A stretch of DNA of 5,692 bases from Deltaproteobacteria bacterium (GCA_019314185.1 JAFCZU010000224.1:1-5692), one strand, 5' to 3'; positions 1-5,692 are shown, counted from the stretch's first letter. The notes: generated by a model from the letters alone, not told the origin. A program made the numbers and translations.

Positions 1-477
1 GGTTTTATAGAAGGATTGGCAGACCGGGGTAATAATATGCGTAAGCGTTTTCTGGACTATAGCCATAAAATCAAGCAGTTATTTAAAACTTTTTCGAAAC
101 TTGAAGTTCTTTGCCCTGAGGTTAATCTCATCAAGGTTCTTGAATCTCCCAAGGAATTTATATTTCTGCTTTCCACCCAAAATGAGGGAATGGTAAAACC
201 CCTGTTCATACATGCCTTGGATTTTCTGTATTTTTGGATGTACCAGCCCCGTGCCAGAAGTATGCTCAACTACTTGATGTGTATAATGTCTGAGGAGGAA
301 AGGCAGATTTTTGTGCGGTCGCAAAGTATTCTTTTGCAACAGCGAGAGATCAGTCAATTCTTTCTCGACGGACTTGTGGGCAAAAATTTTTCAAATGCCC
401 TTGCCTTTTATCTTGATCGTTCAGAAGAATATCTTGAAGCTTTGAACAAAATGGCTGCGAAGTTAGAACCGTCATAA
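1..477 (+). CDS. Unrecognised helical protein, open at the left edge
   Basis: The reading frame is open from base 1 (GFIEG precedes the first possible start), so this is probably the 3' part of a longer gene. A start at TTG 16 or ATG 37 cannot be excluded, but neither has a well-placed ribosome-binding site: GAAGGA at 10-15 is over 20 bases from the ATG. The visible product is about 150 residues, soluble-looking and mostly amphipathic helix, with many Leu, Phe, Lys and Glu. Notable stretches are FLDYSHKIKQLFKTFSKLE near the start, an aromatic block ALDFLYFWMYQPRAR in the middle, and QQREISQFFLDGLVGKNF followed by LDRSEEYLEAL at the end. There is no signal peptide, clear membrane segment, metal cluster or nucleotide-binding loop. 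I do not recognise the family and assign no function. It could be the helical C-terminal domain of a larger protein starting upstream. Coding status is fairly likely from its length and protein-like composition. Confidence 0.6.
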   Translation, partial: GFIEGLADRGNNMRKRFLDYSHKIKQLFKTFSKLEVLCPEVNLIKVLESPKEFIFLLSTQNEGMVKPLFIHALDFLYFWMYQPRARSMLNYLMCIMSEEERQIFVRSQSILLQQREISQFFLDGLVGKNFSNALAFYLDRSEEYLEALNKMAAKLEPS

Positions 478-496
478 AAGTACTTCTTTGCAGCCA
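452..496 (+). terminator. Imperfect stem-loop over the end of the first gene
   Basis: TGGCTGC followed by GAAG (452-462) can pair with CTTC (483-486) and GCAGCCA (490-496), giving an 11-bp stem with a three-base TTT bulge and a 20-base loop. It spans the stop codon at 475-477. No clean T-tract follows; the next bases are GGATTTAATT. If it is a terminator it is a weak or atypical one, and it may be chance. Confidence 0.25.
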
Positions 497-607
497 GGAT
501 TTAATTCGCAGCTACAAGGATAGAAACGCATAAATCATGGGTGCTCCGCTGTATAGCCTTCTGGAAAAGAGTTCATATGCCATTAGATCTAAGGGAGCTT
601 CAATTAT
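478..607. other. Spacer without a supported gene
   Basis: This stretch between the first gene and the Mut7-C-like fragment holds only very short reading frames. One is a 27-codon frame from ATG 538 and another a 22-codon frame from ATG 577; neither looks like a known protein. I see no RNA gene, promoter of good quality or long repeat. It ends with AAGGGAG at 591-597, which serves the next small frame. Confidence 0.5.
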
Positions 608-751
608 ATGTTCCAGCTAAAAATCATTTTTTCCAGAGAATTTAATTTTTTTAAGCGTCGAAAGAACAAAGAACAGGAAAATATTTATCCTCTGGAGAAG
701 AAGACCTCGATCAAAAATATAATTGAATCTTTAGTTGATATTTCTAAGTGA
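608..751 (+). pseudogene. Fragment resembling a Mut7-C ubiquitin-like N-terminal domain
   Basis: This 47-codon frame runs from ATG 608 to TGA 749-751, with AAGGGAG (591-597) ten bases upstream as a plausible ribosome-binding site. The product is basic and begins MFQLKIIFSREFNFF. It then has RRKNKEQENIYPLEKKTS and ends IKNIIESLVDISK. The order 'Phe-rich strand, ELN-F-like, RR, YPL, TS-IK--IESL' is what I recall for the ubiquitin-like domain that precedes the Mut7-C RNase (PIN-fold) domain, where the text normally continues LGVPHTE and then the nuclease part. Here that continuation is missing and no matching text appears in the other two frames downstream. I therefore read it as a truncated remnant. 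A genuine small protein of unknown role is the alternative. The assignment rests on recall of the family, without alignment. Confidence 0.42.
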
Positions 752-826
752 GAAATATTCTTTTAAAATACTTCATTGTCGCTGGAATGACAGGCAAACA
801 AAAATTCGACTTTACGGGATTATCAT

Positions 827-880
827 ATGTGTAAAAACAATGCGAAACAGGCGCGGAATTTGAATCCGGAGTATAGATAA
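827..880 (+). CDS. Possible 17-codon leader peptide overlapping the recC start
   Basis: ATG 827 opens a 17-codon frame encoding MCKNNAKQARNLNPEYR. Its TAA stop (878-880) shares one base with the recC ATG (880-882), giving TAATG. Upstream, GGGA at 816-819 sits seven bases before the ATG, a workable ribosome-binding site. A stop-start overlap of this type is the classical arrangement for translational coupling, so translation of the leader could help initiation of recC. The peptide has no recognisable regulatory run of one amino acid, so attenuation is not suggested. The recC ribosome-binding site lies inside this frame. The overlap could equally be chance in AT-rich DNA, or the tail of a lost upstream gene, since the frame is open back to a TGA at 788-790. 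Confidence 0.25.
   Translation: MCKNNAKQARNLNPEYR
868..871 (+). promoter_or_regulatory. Ribosome-binding site of recC
   Basis: GGAG lies eight bases before ATG 880. This spacing supports 880 as the recC start, and the start agrees with RecC proteins beginning with a short strand ending in YFSNRL-type text close to the N-terminus. I could not find a convincing sigma-70 promoter between 752 and 879; TTGATA (735-740) with TATTCT (756-761) has only a 15-base spacer. Confidence 0.6.
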
Positions 881-3800
881 TGTCGATTCAGTTATATTTC
901 AGCAATCGTTTGGACAAACTGTCAGAGCAGTTTGCTTCAATGGTTGATCTTGAAAACAGGCGGAAAGAAAACATATTTAAAGCCCCGCTCGTAATTGTTC
1001 CTAATGGTAATCTTATCAAATGGTTGCAGCTTGTTCTGGCGCGGGAGCGGTCTGTTTGCATGAATATGGATTTTCAGTTCTTAGAGACCGGTCTTTGGTT
1101 TTTGCTGACAAACCTGGATACTGAAAAATTAAATCCAAAACCTCTTGATAATAACTGTTTGCAGATGCTGCTGCTTTATACTTTGCAAAACCTCGATGAA
1201 AATAGAATTGAATTTGAACCGATAAATCATTACCTTCTCAATCCTGACGGCACTGAAAGGCCGGATTATGTCGCCAGACTCTGGCAGCTTTCAGGAAAAT
1301 TTGCCCATTTGTTTCAAGAATATGAATTTCATCGCTATGATATGATTCAGAAATGGCGTGAAGACAAAACCATTCCAAAAGGCATGGAGCTGTGCCAGCA
1401 AAGGCTGTATTTGCTGGCAAATGAATTACGGGACAAATTTTTTCATAATTTCGGAGCTTTCTATTTTTCAATAATGGAATACGCGGACAGGCTTTTTAGC
1501 GGGGAAAACAAAAAAAAGAAAATTGTTGTTAATGGAAATAATTCTGCGCATTTTTTCGGCCTGTCCCAGATTTCACCTTTTCATTTGCAGCTTATCGGAC
1601 GATTGAAAGATTATTATGAAATCTTCATATACGCGTTTAATCCATCTCGTGAATTCTGGGAAGATATTAAAACTCCCCAGGAAAAAAGATGGATTTTAAG
1701 AAAAAATCTAACAAAATTAACTATAAAACCTGAAGAAAAAGATCAGGGAGAACTTTTTGTTCAAGATGATAATGAGCTTTTATCCTTATGGGGAAAACCA
1801 GGGCGGGAAAGTATCCGTCTTTTGTGTGAGCTGACAGATTATGATTTTCATGCCTGCTTTGCGAAAGAAAAAGCTCCGGTAGCAGTACTGCAGAAAATGC
1901 AAAGCGATATCCTGACCCTTCCATCCGAAAAAGCAGTGCCAAAATATCTTAATCAGGACCATTTTAACCAAGACAGGTCATTGCAAATTATTGCCTGCCC
2001 CGGCATATATAGAGAAGTTGAAACAGTCTATAACAGCATTTTATACAATCTTAATCAGGACAACTTTCTTCAGCTAACTGACATTGCTATTCTTGTGCCG
2101 GACATGTCAAAATACAAACCTGTTTTTGACTCTATTTTCAATTGCAGGCCGGAAGTTATTTCTTACAATCTTATAGATTCTCACTTTGAGATCGAAAGCA
2201 TATACGGGCAGGCTGTATTGGGAATTCTGGAGCTTGCCATGGGGCGTTTTTCACGAAAAGAGGTTTTTGATCTTATTTTGAATCCCTGCTTTATGCATAA
2301 ATGGAAGACAGGACAGGATGAAGTAGAAGCATGGGTTGATTGGGCTGAATCGTTAAATATATTTCATACGTTCGACAAACAATCAAAACAGGAAAAGGGA
2401 TACCTCGGAAGTGGTTATTATACATGGAAACAGGGGCTTCAAAGACTGCGTCTGTCAAGAATCCTTTCTGCTCCTGATGAATCGGCTGAAGGCATTGCTC
2501 AGCATTTTAAGGGGGTTGTTCCATATTATGATTTAAAGGTCGGTGATGCCGCGCTCATGGAAAAGTTTTGCCTGATCATGGAAAAACTGAATATTGCAGC
2601 AACCGGTTTAAAGAAGATGCAATCATCAGGAAAAAAATGGAAGCAGAGTTTTCTGAAGATTTGTGATGATCTTCTGGAAATACCTCCGGATTTAAAGGGG
2701 GAAACAACTGTTCAACATGCTTTGATTAATGCCTTTGACAATTTGAAATTTTATGATGCTCTTTATGAAGATAAAAATAAGTCAAAGCTTGATGTTGAGC
2801 TGATAAAAGAGTTTGTTAAATCAAGCCTGACCTCGATATCAGGCGGTTATGGTAATTATTTAACAGGTGGTGTCACTATTTCCTCATTGCAACCGATGCG
2901 GCCCATACCTTTTAAAATTGTTTATTTGCTTGGTATGGAGGAAGGTTCTTTTCCAGGGAAGGCGGATAAATCGTCATTAGATTTAAGGCTGCTGAAAAGA
3001 AGGATCGGAGATATCAGCCTGCCTGAACGAAACTGTTATATCTTCCTTGAAATGCTGCTGTCAACACGCGACAAACTTTATATCAGCTACCTTGCAAAAG
3101 ATCTGCAAAAGGACCGCTCTCTTCAGCCATGTTCGTTAGTGAATCAATTGCGAAGATATGTTGAGCAGGCAATTTTCCCAAAAGAAACCTTGTTTCAGGT
3201 CGTTGATATTCCTTTGAAAGGGAGCAGTAGTAAATATCTTGATAAAGATGCTGTAAATGATTTTTCTGATGTTTTGGTGAATTATTCTTTTGCGGACAGA
3301 ATCATGTATTTTCGTGAACAACATTTATGGGCGCAGCTAAATGAAACAGCTTCGCAAAAAGAAATTAAAAAGGCGGAAAAGTTTTTTCCTGATTTTACAA
3401 AAGAGCTTAAAGTTGACAATGAGGCAATGCAGATAAAAGAGAAAATCACCTTAAATCAGTTGAAAAAGTTTCTGGAAGATCCTGTTTTGCAGAGCATAAA
3501 ACATAATTTGGACATTTATGATGAAAGGGAAAGTATTGAGGAGATTGTTCTCAGCGAAGATGAGCCTTTTTATTCCGAATTTCCAATAGATTATAATTTG
3601 AAAATTAAGTCGTTAACTCTGTGGCTGGATTCAATATTTTCTTTTGAACATCTGAAAGACGGAAAAAAGGAGCCAGAAGATCTTTTTGAAAATGTTTATG
3701 CTAATTTCCAGCGCCAGAGCAAAACACCTGAAGGAATATTTGCGCTGATAGACAAAAGCGAGCTTGAAAAAGACGTATCCATAAGATGCGCAACCCTGTC

Positions 3801-4497
3801 ACCGGTTCTTGAGCAAATGCAGTCAGCAAAGGAGCTCTATAGGGCTGTTATTATCGGAGACCAGACTGATGATTATATTCCTTTTGCGGGGAGGCCTTGT
3901 GTTAAGTATTTTAGACCTTTGACTTTACCTGTTAACAACGCAAACACAACAGGTGAAATTGTTGCCGGCACAGTTAAGCTTCATGGCCAAATTCCGTGGG
4001 TATGGAAAGACAAGGATGATAGCTGGCATGTTTTGATATTGACAGGCGCGGAAAACAGGCCGAAAAAAGATCCGGATAAATATGTTTTACACCCGCTTTT
4101 ATTTTATATGTTGTGTCTCGCAGGTGATGAAAGCTCTGAGTGGATAGGCAGTAGCATAACCTTTCACATTCTGTATAAAGAAAATGTCAAAACCTGGTTA
4201 TATAAAATCAGCAAAAAGAGTTCTTTAAATTATCTGGAGCAATTATTAACCGATTATATTGGTCTAAAAGAGTTGCAATGGCTGCCTTTTAAAGCCGCAA
4301 CTTCAGGAAATATCAAGCCTCATAAAATTGCAGAAGATAAAATTACTGAAGACAATAAGACAAATTTTCAGATTCAGCTTGCAGATGCTCTTTTAGAGGA
4401 TGACGCTGCTCTAATCAAACTTGTCAAACCGGAAATCCCATCAAACGCTTTTGAGAGGGCGAGGCAGCGTTTTAAGGTTTTTTTCACTTGTTCTTAA
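880..4497 (+). CDS. recC: RecBCD enzyme subunit RecC (exodeoxyribonuclease V gamma subunit)
   Basis: RecC is the non-catalytic scaffold of RecBCD: it grips and splits the duplex end, feeds the strands to the RecB and RecD motors, and in E. coli reads Chi. The product is 1205 residues (E. coli RecC is 1122). Visible landmarks in order are: N-terminal YFSNRLDKL (6-14); APLVIVPNGNLIKWLQLVLA (35-54) and MNMDFQF, matching the start of the dead helicase domain; SLQIIACPGIYREVE and DIAILVPD (about 365-410); YGQAVLGILELA with RFSRKEVFDLIL (about 442-470); the highly typical VTISSLQPMRPIPFKIVYLL, then GMEEGSFPG (about 665-695); and the C-terminal nuclease-like domain opening near ITLNQLKKFLEDPV (about 854). 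No Walker A loop and no nuclease triad are seen, as expected for RecC. The last residues, ERARQRFKVFFTCS, look cut short or altered relative to the hydrophobic tail usual in the family. No recB or recD follows, though they normally cluster with it. Whether the complex is functional cannot be judged here. Confidence 0.94.
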   Translation: MSIQLYFSNRLDKLSEQFASMVDLENRRKENIFKAPLVIVPNGNLIKWLQLVLARERSVCMNMDFQFLETGLWFLLTNLDTEKLNPKPLDNNCLQMLLLYTLQNLDENRIEFEPINHYLLNPDGTERPDYVARLWQLSGKFAHLFQEYEFHRYDMIQKWREDKTIPKGMELCQQRLYLLANELRDKFFHNFGAFYFSIMEYADRLFSGENKKKKIVVNGNNSAHFFGLSQISPFHLQLIGRLKDYYEIFIYAFNPSREFWEDIKTPQEKRWILRKNLTKLTIKPEEKDQGELFVQDDNELLSLWGKPGRESIRLLCELTDYDFHACFAKEKAPVAVLQKMQSDILTLPSEKAVPKYLNQDHFNQDRSLQIIACPGIYREVETVYNSILYNLNQDNFLQLTDIAILVPDMSKYKPVFDSIFNCRPEVISYNLIDSHFEIESIYGQAVLGILELAMGRFSRKEVFDLILNPCFMHKWKTGQDEVEAWVDWAESLNIFHTFDKQSKQEKGYLGSGYYTWKQGLQRLRLSRILSAPDESAEGIAQHFKGVVPYYDLKVGDAALMEKFCLIMEKLNIAATGLKKMQSSGKKWKQSFLKICDDLLEIPPDLKGETTVQHALINAFDNLKFYDALYEDKNKSKLDVELIKEFVKSSLTSISGGYGNYLTGGVTISSLQPMRPIPFKIVYLLGMEEGSFPGKADKSSLDLRLLKRRIGDISLPERNCYIFLEMLLSTRDKLYISYLAKDLQKDRSLQPCSLVNQLRRYVEQAIFPKETLFQVVDIPLKGSSSKYLDKDAVNDFSDVLVNYSFADRIMYFREQHLWAQLNETASQKEIKKAEKFFPDFTKELKVDNEAMQIKEKITLNQLKKFLEDPVLQSIKHNLDIYDERESIEEIVLSEDEPFYSEFPIDYNLKIKSLTLWLDSIFSFEHLKDGKKEPEDLFENVYANFQRQSKTPEGIFALIDKSELEKDVSIRCATLSPVLEQMQSAKELYRAVIIGDQTDDYIPFAGRPCVKYFRPLTLPVNNANTTGEIVAGTVKLHGQIPWVWKDKDDSWHVLILTGAENRPKKDPDKYVLHPLLFYMLCLAGDESSEWIGSSITFHILYKENVKTWLYKISKKSSLNYLEQLLTDYIGLKELQWLPFKAATSGNIKPHKIAEDKITEDNKTNFQIQLADALLEDDAALIKLVKPEIPSNAFERARQRFKVFFTCS

Positions 4498-4766
4498 CCA
4501 TTCAGCTACTAAGACACAAATAAAGAATGTGGTTGTTTCCCAGCAGCCATTTCCATACTGGCTTGGCCCTGATTGTAATACCTTCTGCCTGAAAGTCTTT
4601 TTCCTGATTGTATGTCAGTATTAAATTTTTCCCTGATTTTAAAATATTTCGCGGTTGCAACAATTGCATTCAGCTCTCTTTTTATGGTTTCTTCATGGCT
4701 GATATTCATGCAAACCTGTACTGCCGGAGCCTGCTACGAATGTAATGTCATCAAGCTGGTAGGGAA
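4498..4766. other. Unassigned junction segment between recC and the SNF2 relic
   Basis: About 270 bases separate the recC stop from the point where the minus-strand SNF2 relic becomes recognisable. The longest frame is 66 codons on the minus strand (4709 to 4509), beginning MNISHEETIKREL and ending with RRYYNQGQASMEMAAGK. It has only a poor AGG upstream, and I do not recognise it. It is in the same frame as the last readable SNF2 part but unlike the SWIM-helicase text expected there, and a TAG lies between them. A plus-strand frame from 4612 to 4833 runs antisense into the SNF2 relic and looks like a shadow. TACTAAGACACAAATAAAG near 4508-4526 is reminiscent of a dispersed intergenic motif seen in many environmental bacteria. 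No terminator, RNA gene or clear terminal inverted repeats were seen. Confidence 0.45.
4568..4641 (+). repeat. Three short direct copies of CCTGATTKTA
   Basis: CCTGATTGTA occurs exactly at 4568-4577 and 4603-4612, and CCTGATTTTA (one difference) at 4632-4641, giving spacings of 35 and 29 bases. They lie inside the unassigned junction segment. Copies this short, in AT-rich DNA, may be coincidence. They could also be binding-site iterons or slippage debris at a rearrangement point. Confidence 0.25.
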
Positions 4767-5276
4767 GGAACAGTATGATTCACCTCTTTCCAGGTCTCGC
4801 AGGGCTACGCGATATGTTTTGCCAGAGGAGTAGTTCATTACAGTATAGTCGGTTCATAATTTACCCGGATTAAGGGACTTCAAACGCATCTTCTGCTTTT
4901 TTGCCCTTTCAACCCTTTCGGAAACAGCTTGTTCAACAAGCTCAGCATCGGTAAGGCTTTCAATTGGGACTTTCTCCGGCGGAGGAGCAGCAAGGCCAAG
5001 CGCCAATTTTTCTTCAAGTATAAGAAAAAAGCAGCGCTTGAGTGTTCACAGGCTGTTGTGCAGGCGCTGCATTGAAAGTCCAATTTCTGATTTTTTGCAG
5101 GATCCAGGCGAATCGTAATAACTGCTTCTTCTGGATTGAGCTGAAAGATATTTCCTCTCAAAACAACCTGTTTGCTGAGGTCAATTTTGTCTGATGAGTT
5201 TTTCACTTTTTGCTCCAAGTAGCTTACATGCCTGTCTGTAAGTTAGATGTGAGAGCTTGTCTTTCAGATTTATCAT
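4767..5276 (-). pseudogene. Broken 5' end of a SWIM-domain SNF2-family helicase gene
   Basis: SNF2 helicases of this kind are large (about 1000 residues or more) ATP-driven DNA translocases with SWIM zinc-binding motifs ahead of the motor. Only about the first 165 codons remain. The original start is ATG at 5276, reading MINLKDKLSHLTYRQACKLL and ending at a TGA (5183-5181). A frame change in the A-run at about 5185-5188 leads to KIDLSKQVVLRGNIFQLNPE and the Cys/His cluster CSACTTACEH. A second shift, one base lost from the T-run at 5025-5030, restores LILEEKLALGLAAPPPEKV and, further on, RLKSLNPGKL. An in-frame TGA at 4856-4854 stands where I expect the Trp of LWTDY. After it the text continues TDYTVMNYSSGKTYRVAL, then ERGESYCS. 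The second SWIM cluster (expected CSCPDF...CKH) is cut off after its first Cys, at about 4767. The motor domain is absent. The gene is converging on recC and is certainly non-functional. Family naming is by recall of conserved text. Confidence 0.78.
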
Positions 5277-5285
5277 TGTGGTTAT

Positions 5286-5290
5286 TCCCT
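5286..5290 (-). promoter_or_regulatory. Relict ribosome-binding site of the SNF2 gene
   Basis: On the minus strand AGGGA lies nine bases before the ATG at 5276. It decides the original start. A later TTG at 5218 opens a longer uninterrupted frame, but it begins only because of the upstream frameshift and lacks the conserved N-terminal text. Confidence 0.55.
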
Positions 5291-5317
5291 AAAATATTCA
5301 TGGCAAAATTATGATAG

Positions 5318-5466
5318 CGTCGTAAAAAGTTGCGAGAGCTGACCGGTCTTGCGCATGAGCGCGAATTGAGCAGAGTCATGAAAAATGCGTGAATGGGGAA
5401 AAAGCAAAGATTAAACCAGACAAGGTAGCTGTACTTTCTGCACAATGCCTCCCCTTTGTTTTATAA
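5318..5466 (+). pseudogene. Possible relic of a small helical-protein gene
   Basis: From 5318 the plus strand reads RRKKLRELTGLAHERELS and then RVMKNA before a TGA at 5390-5392. The composition is strongly charged and amphipathic and resembles the N-terminus of small uncharacterised proteins with LRELxxLAHEREL-type openings, which I recall only loosely. Immediately upstream in the same frame are TGA and TAG, so no proper start exists. An ATG at 5311 is one frame off. After the stop, another frame (5392-5466) reads NGEKAKIKPDKVAVLSAQCL before ending. I read this tentatively as a frameshifted relic, divergent from the SNF2 gene. It could also be chance coding-like text in noncoding DNA. Confidence 0.28.
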
Positions 5467-5475
5467 AAGCAATAT

Positions 5476-5546
5476 GCAATAATTTAAAATTAATAGTTGC
5501 AAAGTATTGTTTTATGGTGCATATTATTGCTAGTAAAACCATAAAA
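5476..5546 (+). promoter_or_regulatory. Palindromic region, likely antitoxin operator
   Basis: Two perfect 8-bp inverted repeats lie over the candidate promoter. GCAATAAT (5476-5483) pairs with ATTATTGC (5523-5530), and TTTTATGG (5510-5517) pairs with CCATAAAA (5539-5546). Type II antitoxins usually bind palindromes in their own promoter and repress the operon, so this is where a ParD-like protein would be expected to bind. The wide arm spacing makes the exact operator uncertain. Confidence 0.4.
5497..5527 (+). promoter_or_regulatory. Candidate promoter of the antitoxin gene
   Basis: TTGCAA (5497-5502) resembles a -35 box, and CATATT or TATTAT (from 5520 or 5522) a -10 box, with a spacer of 17 to 19 bases. 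Transcription would start some 25-30 bases before ATG 5560. The surroundings are very AT-rich, so other choices are possible. Confidence 0.35.
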
Positions 5547-5548
5547 AT

Positions 5549-5554
5549 GGAGTG
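5549..5554 (+). promoter_or_regulatory. Ribosome-binding site of the antitoxin gene
   Basis: GGAGTG lies five bases before ATG 5560. The short but workable spacing fixes the start of the ParD-like reading frame. Confidence 0.6.
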
Positions 5555-5559
5555 TAATT

Positions 5560-5692
5560 ATGCCAATAGCTGTTAAAGTATCAGATGATCTTGTAATAAA
5601 AGCCAAAATTAAATCAAAAATATTTAAACGATCTATTGCCGGTCAAATTGAATATTGGGCAAGCATCGGTCAAATAATTGAAGAAAATCCAG
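5560..5692 (+). CDS. ParD-like type II antitoxin, partial at the right edge
   Basis: The first 44 codons read MPIAVKVSDDLVIKAKI, then SKIFKRSIAGQIEYWASIG and QIIEENP, still open at the window end. The short N-terminal strand with VSDDLV, followed by the signature RSIAGQIEYWA, is characteristic of the ParD-like antitoxin family (Pfam ParD_like), small ribbon-helix-helix-type proteins of roughly 70 residues. Such proteins neutralise a toxin encoded in the same operon, often of the RelE/ParE fold, and repress their own promoter. The toxin gene would be expected just downstream, beyond this window. It has its own ribosome-binding site and a palindromic AT-rich upstream region, so it appears to start a new transcription unit unrelated to recC. 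The identity of the family is fairly sure; toxin type is unknown. Confidence 0.8.
   Translation, partial: MPIAVKVSDDLVIKAKIKSKIFKRSIAGQIEYWASIGQIIEENP

Noticed and set aside
79..357. Minus-strand frames of 92 and 70 codons opposite the first gene
   Set aside because: They lie wholly antisense to a longer, better-composed plus-strand frame, with no ribosome-binding site or recognisable domain.
735..761. TTGATA / TATTCT as a recC promoter
   Set aside because: The spacer is only 15 bases and the -10 match is weak. In AT-rich DNA such pairs are common by chance.
804..826. Possible inverted-repeat partner: 804-826 reversed shares ATGATA-N4-CGTAAA with 5311-5326, as if two copies of a dispersed repeat flank the region
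   Set aside because: Only 12 of 16 positions agree, similarity fades quickly on both sides, and the right-hand copy can be explained as codons of the RRKKLREL stretch. Suggestive, but not enough to call a repeat.
1238..1971. Several 61-77 codon minus-strand frames inside recC
   Set aside because: They are antisense shadows within a confidently assigned gene, with no family resemblance.
4612..4833. 73-codon plus-strand frame with a hydrophobic start and several Cys residues, looking like a small secreted protein
   Set aside because: Its second half is exactly antisense to the SNF2 relic and its first half overlaps the unassigned junction. No ribosome-binding site is visible, so the hydrophobic N-terminus is likely chance from T-rich DNA.
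5224..5445. 73-codon minus-strand frame upstream of the SNF2 start
   Set aside because: It runs through the true SNF2 start in a different frame, and its composition (many Cys, Phe, Arg, Asn) is unlike a real protein. The SNF2 frame from 5276 explains the overlap better.
1..5692. CRISPR array, tRNA, rRNA, intact transposase or retron-like structure
   Set aside because: I looked for regular direct repeats, cloverleaf-like sequence, rRNA core motifs and transposase or reverse-transcriptase catalytic motifs and saw none.

Overview
The window is about 5.7 kb of AT-rich bacterial DNA. It looks like chromosome or decaying accessory DNA rather than a phage or a plasmid backbone. The best-supported gene is a full-sized recC (880-4497, + strand), the gamma subunit of RecBCD / exodeoxyribonuclease V. 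The protein style, and the resemblance of several pieces to families I associate with Desulfobacterota, suggest an anaerobic sulfate-reducer-type bacterium. That placement is an inference from recall and was not tested by a search.

Layout. Positions 1-477 hold the end, or nearly all, of an unrecognised helical protein that is open at the left edge. Positions 478-879 hold no intact gene. They contain a 47-codon piece (608-751) resembling the ubiquitin-like N-terminal domain of Mut7-C RNase proteins, and a tiny 17-codon reading frame (827-880) that has its own ribosome-binding site and overlaps the recC start. Then comes recC. No recB or recD follows it here. From 4498 to about 4766 there is unassigned DNA with no convincing gene.

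On the minus strand, 5276 down to about 4767 is the 5' end of a SWIM-type SNF2 helicase gene. It is visibly dead: two frameshifts, one Trp-to-TGA nonsense codon, and loss of everything after roughly the first 165 codons. Its original ATG and ribosome-binding site are still readable. Divergent from it, 5318-5466 (+) shows a short peptide-like stretch that may be another gene relic. At the right edge (5560-5692, +) a ParD-like type II antitoxin gene begins, with a good ribosome-binding site and an AT-rich, palindrome-bearing upstream region suited to autoregulation. Its toxin partner would lie outside the window.

Taken together, a DNA-repair nuclease subunit sits next to a graveyard of broken genes, and a toxin-antitoxin operon begins beside it. 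The convergent recC and SNF2 ends meet across an unassignable 270-290 bp segment, which is best explained by a past deletion or rearrangement. I see no CRISPR array, tRNA, rRNA or intact transposase, and no strong case for a new multi-gene system.
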